Origin: Desulfuromonadales bacterium
Lineage (GTDB): Bacteria > Desulfobacterota > Desulfuromonadia > Desulfuromonadales > BM103
Direction of reading: 5' to 3'
Assembly: GCA_030640215.1 (NCBI GenBank)
Contig: DAOWJU010000274.1
Location: forward strand, 1-12,480
Length of the DNA: 12,480 nt
Below are positions 7,245 to 12,480 of this stretch, piece after piece. The notes beneath the pieces were generated by a model, which saw nothing but the letters and a program-made list of their open reading frames with translations, made no database searches and was not told where the DNA came from. The translations under genes and the position numbers were made by a program. How positions within the stretch are numbered: the first letter of the stretch is position 1; every line of letters starts with the position of its first letter.

Positions 7245-7919
7245 ATGTTTACAGTTAAAGAGAAAACCGCAAGCTTCGATGTCGATCCTCAGTGCAGCTT
7301 CACGCCTTTGTGCCCGGACGAGCTGCCAGTCAGCGGCGGTGACGAGATCGCCGATGAGCTCAACAGGCAGGCTGGATACGCTGCCTACCGGGTGGCCAGC
7401 AAGGAAGACCATCCCGCTGCTGCCCCCTGGATTACCACTGATCCAAGCGCTGTCATGACTCCGGTCGAAGGAGATTATCCAAACCTGGATGTCAAATGGC
7501 CAGCACACTGCGTGGTCGGTACCAAGGGAAACATGTTGATTCCCGGCCTGCCGGACGAGGACGCCTACGACCTGGTGGTGCGCAAGGGAGTTGATCCGGA
7601 GAAGCATCCGTACGGCTCTTGTTTTCACGATCTGGCCTGCACCGAATCAACCGGGGCAATTGAATGGCTACGGGAACGCTTGGTTGATACAGTGATTGTC
7701 GGTGGCCTGGCGACCGATTTTTGCATGAAGACCACTGCGCTGCAACTGAGCGCGGCCGGGTTCCGGGTGATCGTTAACCTCGGCGCCTGCCGCAGCGTGA
7801 ACCCGGCGACCCTCGAAGATGACTTGGCACAGATGCGCCTCGCCGGGGTCGAGACCATCCAGAGTGCCAATGAGTTAAAGTCTTCTGCCTTACTACAACC
7901 AACCGATCCGTCGGGATGA
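7245..7919 (+). CDS. pncA: Nicotinamidase (isochorismatase-fold amidohydrolase)
   Basis: This enzyme deamidates nicotinamide to nicotinate in NAD salvage. The expected catalytic triad is visible: Asp12 (FDVDPQCSF), Lys114 (VVRKG) and Cys160 (GLATDFC at 154-160). The WPAHC motif (85-89) supplies the metal-binding His88, and His56 is in EDHP. The usual Asp-x-His is Glu-Asp-His here, and the extra histidine that often follows is missing, so the metal site is a variant. CRSV at 182-185 matches the C-terminal family motif (usually CRGV). The length of 224 residues is normal to slightly long. ATG 7245 has only a weak AAAGAAG upstream. The stop TGA overlaps the pncB start as ATGA, indicating one transcript and translational coupling. 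The reaction is inferred from family and partner gene. Confidence 0.88.
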   Translation: MFTVKEKTASFDVDPQCSFTPLCPDELPVSGGDEIADELNRQAGYAAYRVASKEDHPAAAPWITTDPSAVMTPVEGDYPNLDVKWPAHCVVGTKGNMLIPGLPDEDAYDLVVRKGVDPEKHPYGSCFHDLACTESTGAIEWLRERLVDTVIVGGLATDFCMKTTALQLSAAGFRVIVNLGACRSVNPATLEDDLAQMRLAGVETIQSANELKSSALLQPTDPSG

Positions 7920-9121
7920 ATATCATGCCACGCAATGCCTTGATTACATCGCTACTTGATACCGACCTCTACAAACTGACGATGATGCAGGCATTTTACC
8001 ATGCACCGGAGTTTACCGGCGTTGAGGCCGAGTGGAAATTCAACTGTCGCAACCTGACCGGCAACGGCACCGACTTGACTAAAATCCTGCCGGAGGTCAA
8101 GCGCCAACTCGACCTGGTCTGTGAACTCCGTTTCAGGAAAGACGAGCTCGCCTATCTCGCCTCCTTGCCTTTTCTCAAAGCCGACTTCCTCGATTATCTG
8201 CGCAGTTTCCAACTCAACCCTGAGCACATCTTCACCAGATCACTCGCAAATGGTGACATAGACCTACGCTTTCGCGGACCACTGCTGGCAATCTGTTTGT
8301 TTGAAATTTATGCTCTGGCGATCATCAGTGAGTTGAATTCATTTGAACTCGAAGGCGGCTTTGATCCGGAGGTAGGTCGTGCGCGGCTGGCGACAAAACT
8401 CAAACTCCTGAGCGATCGCACCGATCTGGCCGGAGTGAAGATAGCTGATTTTTCGACCAGGCGTCGGGCATCGAAAATGTGGCAGTACGAGATGGTCGAG
8501 ATCTTTCGTGACAGAGCACCACAACACCTCGCCGGTACCAGCAACCTCTATCTCGCCTGGAATCTCGGGATCACGCCGATTGGCACCATGGCACATGAGT
8601 GGCTACAGGCCTGGCAGGGGGTGGTCGAGCTTGCTGAGGCGCAGCGCGCCGCACTGAATGGCTGGGTGCGCGAGTTCCACGGCACCCTCGGTATCGCCTT
8701 GACCGACAACTACAGCATGAACGCTTTTTGCCGCGATTTCGACCCTGTTCTCGCCTCATCCTTCAGCGGCCTGCGCCACGACAGCGGCGACCCCTTCGCC
8801 TGGGGCGAGCAGGCAATCGAGCTCTACAGCCGCTGTGGCATTGATCCCCTGACCCGCACCCTGATCTTTAGCGACAGCCTCGATTTCCCACGTATGATCG
8901 AGATCTACGAACGCTTCGTCGGCCGGATACAGATGTCGTTCGGCATCGGCACTAACCTTGGTAATGATGTCGGTATCAAAGCACTCAATATCGTCATTAA
9001 GATGGTCCGCGCCAATGGCCAACCAGTGGCGAAGATTTCCGATGAACCGGGGAAGAGTATGTGCGAGGATGAGGATTATTTACGCAAGGTGGCTAAGACG
9101 TATGGGGTTACGATGGTGTAA
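7916..9121 (+). CDS. pncB: Nicotinate phosphoribosyltransferase
   Basis: This enzyme joins nicotinate to PRPP to make nicotinate mononucleotide, with ATP hydrolysis, in the Preiss-Handler route to NAD; it uses the nicotinate made by PncA. The 401-residue length is typical of PncB. Motifs in order are SLLDTDLYKLTMMQ (12-25), FRGPLLAICLFE (119-130), FSTRRR (179-184), GTSN (207-210) and GTMAHEW (223-229), whose His227 is the likely autophosphorylated histidine by homology. They continue with LTDNYSMNAF (262-271), GLRHDSGDP (285-293), FSDSLDF (318-324) and SFGIGT (341-346). The C-terminus VAKISDEPGKS is also characteristic. The ATG at 7916 overlaps the pncA stop; an in-frame ATG at 7925 is the alternative start, and neither has a strong ribosome site, consistent with coupling to pncA. 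The gene is convergent with pilX, and I see no clear terminator in the 23-base gap. Confidence 0.96.
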   Translation: MNIMPRNALITSLLDTDLYKLTMMQAFYHAPEFTGVEAEWKFNCRNLTGNGTDLTKILPEVKRQLDLVCELRFRKDELAYLASLPFLKADFLDYLRSFQLNPEHIFTRSLANGDIDLRFRGPLLAICLFEIYALAIISELNSFELEGGFDPEVGRARLATKLKLLSDRTDLAGVKIADFSTRRRASKMWQYEMVEIFRDRAPQHLAGTSNLYLAWNLGITPIGTMAHEWLQAWQGVVELAEAQRAALNGWVREFHGTLGIALTDNYSMNAFCRDFDPVLASSFSGLRHDSGDPFAWGEQAIELYSRCGIDPLTRTLIFSDSLDFPRMIEIYERFVGRIQMSFGIGTNLGNDVGIKALNIVIKMVRANGQPVAKISDEPGKSMCEDEDYLRKVAKTYGVTMV

Positions 9122-9144
9122 GAGACAGAGGTGTTATCCGAAGC

Positions 9145-10440
9145 TCAAAGCTGTCGCCAGTTGATCAGTTCATAGTTCAGTGAGCTCAAAGCTTTACCCA
9201 CAGCACAACTGTCGTAATAGATCTCCAGCCCGCCGTTCAAATCCACAGCGTCCCCGGACATGACTGCACCAGTAATGTTTACCCCGGAGCCACCACCGTT
9301 GAAAGTGAGGATGCCGGTCACCACAACCAGGCCGGTCCAGGTAAACCCACCACCCATGGTCAGATCGCCCTCAACTATCAAATTTCCGAAACCATTGACA
9401 TTCGACATTTTCAGTCCACCGACATTCCCGGAAGTCTCTGAATATACAGTGACAAAGTCGCCAGGATATCCGTAATTACTGCCATTGACATCCGCGGTCA
9501 GGGTGATCTGTGATGAGGCGGCATTCTTGAGCGTGTCAACGTAGTTATCGAGGTCGAGATCATCTGTACCACTGTCAACGACACCATCCACAGTTGCGCC
9601 GCTAATGGACGAAGTTGCCGGGTCGAGAGTGTAAATCGCGGGCAGATCAGCCACGCTGCCGCAATTGTCGACACCGGAGACGGTTGCCGAGTTGCCGTTC
9701 CCGGTGAAGTCCCCCTTGGAGTAAATGGCCCCGACAACCGCAATGCCCGGATTTCTGGCCACCTCAGCTTCGGTGACAATAAAGCTGTCTCCGCGCAATC
9801 CGTAGGTGGTGATAATCTCTACCGGGTGATGCTGTGTCGTACTCGATGTTGTAAATTGCATCGCCTTGGTCGCCTGAAAAGGATCGCCGTAGCCGTAATA
9901 AACGATGCCACCTCGTGAAGCATTGCTATTGGCCGCAGTAATAGCGTCGTCGTCAAAATAATGAGGGTAACTGGTTGTATGGCCCGCCTTTTCAGCATCG
10001 TATTCACGTTTGTGTCTGATGCGGACAAAGTAAGAAAGGTTGCTTTGCTTGCTGTTTGCCTGGATCGTCGTATTTGTGAAGTCGCTGGAGGTGGGGATGT
10101 AATTGCTCAGACTGCTGTCATAATAGGGATCGTCGGAGGTTGCCCAGCTGTCGGTCGTCAAGATGTAGGCCGACCAATCGGGGTCGAGGGGCGAATCAGT
10201 GTCGCCCATATAGTCAGAAGAGGAAGAGGCCTCCTTGAGTCTCCTCATGGCTTCTGAAATACCGGACTCTGCGGCGAAAAAGGATTGCAGGGAAACCTTC
10301 TGCTTACCTGCTGCTTTCAACTCAGTGTCGGTGGCATTCAGTGCGATCATGCCAAAAATGCTCATCAGGGCAAGGAGAAACAGACAGACAAGAAGTACCG
10401 AACCGCGATCGTTGCCTGTCAGTGAGGCTTGCTTGTTCAT
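9145..10440 (-). CDS. pilX: PilX-like type IV pilus assembly protein
   Basis: The 431-residue protein has a PilX N-terminal segment: DRGSVLLVCLFLLALMSIFG (11-30) as the membrane helix, then ELKAAGKQK and the conserved FFAAESGISEA (54-64). As usual for PilX it lacks the strict class III prepilin cleavage motif with Glu5. The C-terminal half is rich in Gly, Asn, Thr and Val, with repeating short turns such as GNLIVEGDLTMGGGF and NGGGSGVNITGAVMSGD, suggesting a beta-helix or stacked beta structure. It likely sits with PilV and PilW in the minor-pilin complex that primes pilus assembly. I chose ATG 10440 because AAAGGA lies about 8 bases upstream. An in-frame ATG at 10488 overlaps the pilV stop as ATGA and would add 16 residues; coupling from it is possible. 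It is the last gene of the cluster. Confidence 0.85.
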   Translation of the reverse strand: MNKQASLTGNDRGSVLLVCLFLLALMSIFGMIALNATDTELKAAGKQKVSLQSFFAAESGISEAMRRLKEASSSSDYMGDTDSPLDPDWSAYILTTDSWATSDDPYYDSSLSNYIPTSSDFTNTTIQANSKQSNLSYFVRIRHKREYDAEKAGHTTSYPHYFDDDAITAANSNASRGGIVYYGYGDPFQATKAMQFTTSSTTQHHPVEIITTYGLRGDSFIVTEAEVARNPGIAVVGAIYSKGDFTGNGNSATVSGVDNCGSVADLPAIYTLDPATSSISGATVDGVVDSGTDDLDLDNYVDTLKNAASSQITLTADVNGSNYGYPGDFVTVYSETSGNVGGLKMSNVNGFGNLIVEGDLTMGGGFTWTGLVVVTGILTFNGGGSGVNITGAVMSGDAVDLNGGLEIYYDSCAVGKALSSLNYELINWRQL

Positions 10441-10484
10441 AGGTACGGTCCTTTCCCTTTTAGCCCAACGAAACGCTATGGGCC

Positions 10485-10886
10485 TCATTGCCTTATGGCA
10501 TCGACGGTGAGGCTTTTACCCTTCCCCAGATCATTCCATGCCACTGTCAGGTTGATCGTTTTCATGTCAGACATCGGCAAATCTTCCCGCACTGTCCAGG
10601 AGACGTTGTAATTTCCGATGGTATTGGGCCCATAAGGACTGGAGGATTCGTTCAGGCCAGCGTCATGATAGGAAACACTCATCAGCTTTTCCATCTGGTA
10701 CTGTGCAATTTCCGTTGCTTCAGACATGAGTCTTGCCGATGAATTCTTCTGAATAGAAGTATCTAACATCAGGGCGACAGCCAGGATCCCCACGGCAAAG
10801 ATGAAAAGCGCGAACAGGACCTCTACCAGGCTGAACCCCTTATCGTTGTTTTTAAACGTGTTCATCGGCTTCTCAGGTAAAAGCAT
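10485..10886 (-). CDS. pilV: PilV-like minor prepilin
   Basis: The 133-residue product has a type IV prepilin leader ending in Gly17 (NNDKG) followed by FSLVEVLFALFIFAVGIL, with Glu at +5 as needed for PilD processing and assembly. The leader is slightly long if ATG 10886 is used; an ATG 7 codons on (10865) would give a 10-residue leader. ATG 10886 is favoured because CAGGAG lies 6-7 bases upstream, overlapping the pilW stop. The region after the helix contains SARLMSEATEIAQYQMEKLM, the helical continuation common in PilV, and ends in a beta-rich domain. It lies between pilW and pilX with gaps of 14 and 44 bases, so the three are one operon. The PilV assignment, rather than another minor pilin, rests on order and on the SLVEVLFALFIFAVGIL pattern. 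Confidence 0.85.
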   Translation of the reverse strand: MLLPEKPMNTFKNNDKGFSLVEVLFALFIFAVGILAVALMLDTSIQKNSSARLMSEATEIAQYQMEKLMSVSYHDAGLNESSSPYGPNTIGNYNVSWTVREDLPMSDMKTINLTVAWNDLGKGKSLTVDAIRQ

Positions 10887-10900
10887 ACTCAACTCCTGAC

Positions 10901-11611
10901 TCAATCGCTGATGTTTCGGCAGTAGACTTGGGACGTCAGCAACCTGCGACGGAAACCATCGTTCTGGGCGGCAAGAATTTCAGCCCCCTGAAGGTTTGCG
11001 TAAGATTTCGTATTGTTATACGAAGGATCTTCTTTTTTTGTTCGACCGATGATGGCTATCTGCACCGAGAGAATATCGCCAATCGAGGTGGCGACAGCAC
11101 TGTTTTTATCAAGATAGACGAAATTGAGAACTTCGATGTTCGCGATCAGTGGCCTGCCGTTTCTCTCCAGGGTTGTTCCGTTCAGCGCGTAGGTGATGCG
11201 TTCTTTCTCCCCGCATGCGGTACCGTCGCCATCCTTGTCCAGAGAAAAGGTCACCGTGCTTGCTAAGGCAACCTGGAATCCGATCGATTCAGATTCATCC
11301 ACAAACAATGTAGCGGTATCGTCGATTTCGTCTGTGGTGCCGTCGCAGTTGTTATCGATGCCGTCACTATCAGCTGTGGCCTCTGTCAACCCGCCGGGAT
11401 TGTACCCCGCTTGGCGAATCTCCCGCTCCATGAGAAACATTCTGACACGAAGGCTCTGCTGCAATTCCACTATCTGGTGCTGGGTGGTGAAAATTTTAGA
11501 TTGCGAGATGAAAAAGCCAGAGACGAGCGCCAGGGCTATTCCGGCAATGGCCAGGGCCACCATCAATTCGACCAGGGTAAATCCTTGAGAACGGTTTTTT
11601 GACTCACCCAT
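10901..11611 (-). CDS. pilW: PilW-like minor prepilin
   Basis: The 236-residue product begins with a 10-residue leader (MGESKNRSQG) followed by FTLVELMVALAIAGIAL, the PilD cleavage site and transmembrane helix with Glu at +5. MEREIRQAGYNPGG (61-74) is the characteristic PilW segment after the helix. Two acidic loops follow: residues 81-97, DSDGIDNNCDGTTDEID, and 125-130, DKDGDG, both resembling calcium-binding loops. The C-terminal domain ends with a Cys and short basic stretch. ATG 11611 is chosen because AGGTGA lies about 5 bases upstream; GTG codons at 11620 and 11614 are alternatives. It leads the pilW-pilV-pilX operon. No convincing promoter is seen in the 127-base gap upstream; a TAGAAT about 50 bases before the start is the best -10 but has no -35. 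Confidence 0.87.
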   Translation of the reverse strand: MGESKNRSQGFTLVELMVALAIAGIALALVSGFFISQSKIFTTQHQIVELQQSLRVRMFLMEREIRQAGYNPGGLTEATADSDGIDNNCDGTTDEIDDTATLFVDESESIGFQVALASTVTFSLDKDGDGTACGEKERITYALNGTTLERNGRPLIANIEVLNFVYLDKNSAVATSIGDILSVQIAIIGRTKKEDPSYNNTKSYANLQGAEILAAQNDGFRRRLLTSQVYCRNISD

Positions 11612-11738
11612 CACACTCACCTGTCTACTGCAATGAAGAATTATGCTTTTTCAGTGACTATCTATATTCTAGCGTACTGCATGTTGCTCTGGAGGTCTAG
11701 TAATCTGCCTGACAATCAATGAGCTGACAGTGAAGAAA

Positions 11739-11828
11739 CTACTGCAACAGTTGAAGCTGCGTATAAGCCAAAAACCCAGCAAGAACAATGACAGCGACAA
11801 AGATGATAAATATAACCTGCTTTGGCAT
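11739..11828 (-). CDS. 29-residue single-helix membrane peptide
   Basis: The frame codes for MPKQ, a hydrophobic stretch of 18 residues (VIFIIFVAVIVLAGFLAY, 5-22), and the tail TQLQLLQ before TAG. A near-perfect ribosome site, GAGGAGGAG (11842-11834), precedes ATG 11828 with about 7 bases of spacing from its AGGAGG core. This composition fits a small membrane protein of the kind that regulates or stabilises a larger membrane complex. It lies 37 bases after the secreted four-cysteine gene, so the two may be co-transcribed, and 127 bases ahead of pilW. The longer overlapping frame starting at 12014 includes this segment, but its first two thirds are the wrong frame of the neighbouring gene. Function unknown. 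Confidence 0.7.
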   Translation of the reverse strand: MPKQVIFIIFVAVIVLAGFLAYTQLQLLQ

Positions 11829-11833
11829 TACAT

Positions 11834-11842
11834 CTCCTCCTC
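11834..11842 (-). promoter_or_regulatory. Strong ribosome binding site for the 29-aa peptide
   Basis: GAGGAGGAG on the minus strand is close to the full anti-Shine-Dalgarno match, placed 5-7 bases before ATG 11828. It is the main reason for calling the short frame a gene. Confidence 0.8.
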
Positions 11843-11865
11843 TAAAAATTTGATAGGGAATAACG

Positions 11866-12162
11866 TTATCTCCCCTCCCCCTTGTCGTCACATCGCCAGC
11901 CCCAGCCACGCTGTTTCTCCACAAACGCCTTTGCCTTCTCTTCGCAGTAACCGACTTCATCCTTTGCATCCCAGAGCGTTTCTGTGACGCCATCTCTCTG
12001 GTAATGGACTTCACAGGGGACTTTCTTCACTTGATCTTGATACACAACGCTGATGACTCTCTCTTCTTGACCGTAAGTGCAGAGGTAGGTTTCGTCAGCT
12101 ATGGCAAAAGTGGCAATCATGCTTAAGGTGGCTACGAGGCAGAGGGAAGTAATCTTTTTCAT
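11866..12162 (-). CDS. Small secreted protein with four cysteines, function unknown
   Basis: The 98-residue product has a clear signal peptide: MKK, a hydrophobic core (ITSLCLVATLSMIATFA), and likely cleavage after Ala22. The mature part has four cysteines (28, 50, 73, 91) that could form two disulfides in the periplasm. Motifs ETYLCTYGQEERVISVVY (24-41), VPCEVHYQRDG (48-58) and a C-terminal GYCEEKAKAFVEKQRGWGWR (71-90) resemble small secreted proteins common in gamma- and other proteobacteria that carry no function. ATG 12162 has AAAGGA about 8 bases upstream. It is followed by the 29-residue peptide gene. There is no enzyme motif. Confidence 0.82.
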   Translation of the reverse strand: MKKITSLCLVATLSMIATFAIADETYLCTYGQEERVISVVYQDQVKKVPCEVHYQRDGVTETLWDAKDEVGYCEEKAKAFVEKQRGWGWRCDDKGEGR

Positions 12163-12288
12163 TGAGGTAATCCTTTCAATATTGTTGACGATGAATAAAG
12201 AGCTAACTTTGTCATTGAGGTATGTCTGATGTCAGGAGCCAGGAGAATGTCGGGCTATCCATGACCCGGCTGCAAATCCGACAGTCTC

Positions 12289-12480
12289 CTAACGAATCCT
12301 GATATGCGAGTTATAATCTTCCGGGGATTGTTGAACATTAGCCCCTTGTTGCTGGAATTTATCAAGGGGAATCTGCGTCGCCAGCATACCGAAAGAGGTC
12401 ACCGCTAGCAGAGCCAGAAAAGCCAGTCCCATGCCAATCCGTTTCCCCGGAGTCACCGCATAGTAACGAGCCTTCTCAGC
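12289..12480 (-). CDS. C-terminal end of a membrane protein, perhaps an M50 site-2 protease-like protein (partial)
   Basis: The frame runs in from the right edge and ends at TAG 12289, giving 63 residues: EKARYYAVTPGKRI, a hydrophobic helix (GMGLAFLALLAVTSFGMLA), then a polar tail rich in Gln/Asn ending HIRIR. A basic patch, RYYAVTPGKR, before a final transmembrane helix resembles the C-terminus of some site-2 protease-type membrane proteins. The catalytic motifs would lie outside the window, so this is a weak suggestion. The 126-base gap to the next gene holds only an imperfect inverted repeat near 12248-12283 and no clear promoter. Confidence 0.6.
   Translation of the reverse strand, partial: AEKARYYAVTPGKRIGMGLAFLALLAVTSFGMLATQIPLDKFQQQGANVQQSPEDYNSHIRIR

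Noticed and set aside
11709..11730. CTGACA repeated twice 15 bases apart near the end of the 29-aa gene
   Set aside because: Two six-base copies are expected by chance and there are no further copies to suggest a binding-site array or CRISPR.
11739..12014. 91-codon frame ending in a transmembrane segment
   Set aside because: Only its last 29 codons, after a strong ribosome site, look coding; the earlier part is an alternative frame of the secreted four-cysteine gene.
12248..12283. Nested inverted repeats (GTCGG/CCGAC and CGGG/CCCG) after the right-edge gene
   Set aside because: The arms are short and unevenly spaced with no T tract on either strand, so neither a terminator nor an operator can be claimed.

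Overview
The window reads as chromosomal DNA of roughly 50% G+C from a Gram-negative bacterium. The cluster of minor pilins PilW, PilV and PilX, a BCAM0308-family protein, secreted SH3-like proteins and purine/pyridine salvage genes would fit a deltaproteobacterial (Desulfuromonadia-like) or related proteobacterial genome. That placement is an inference from gene content, not a measurement. There are no tRNA or rRNA genes, CRISPR repeats, insertion sequences or phage genes. No known defence or mobile system is visible.

Layout. Positions 1-4867 are all on the minus strand. In transcription order they hold a two-domain kinase (4867-3293), a secreted SH3-like protein (3202-2393), an uncatalogued 56-residue protein (2266-2096), L-threonine 3-dehydrogenase tdh (2021-993), and a reading frame starting at 958 that begins as kbl. 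Tdh and Kbl together degrade threonine to glycine and acetyl-CoA. The kbl frame is abnormal. After about 166 residues it changes, in frame, into the N-terminal part of a DUF4962/heparinase II-III-like polysaccharide lyase and runs off the left edge. Codon usage changes at the same point, so this is a real gene break or, more likely, an assembly chimera.

Positions 5014-6533 (plus strand) carry a short AMP nucleosidase and a BCAM0308-family zinc-ribbon protein behind a perfect extended -10 promoter element. A membrane-anchored winged-helix protein lies on the minus strand at 7055-6582. Positions 7245-9121 (plus) form a tight pncA-pncB pair with an ATGA overlap, converting nicotinamide to nicotinate to nicotinate mononucleotide for NAD salvage.

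Positions 12480-9145 are again minus strand. In transcription order they hold the C-terminal end of a membrane protein, a small secreted four-cysteine protein, a 29-residue single-helix membrane peptide with a near-ideal ribosome binding site, and the type IV pilus genes pilW, pilV and pilX. The pilus cluster stops at pilX; no pilY1, pilE or fimT/fimU is present, and pilX is convergent with pncB.

I did not find a convincing undescribed multi-gene system. The items most worth a second look are the kbl/lyase chimera, the small unlisted proteins (56 and 29 residues), the terminator-like hairpin just ahead of tdh, and the divergent metal site of the nicotinamidase.
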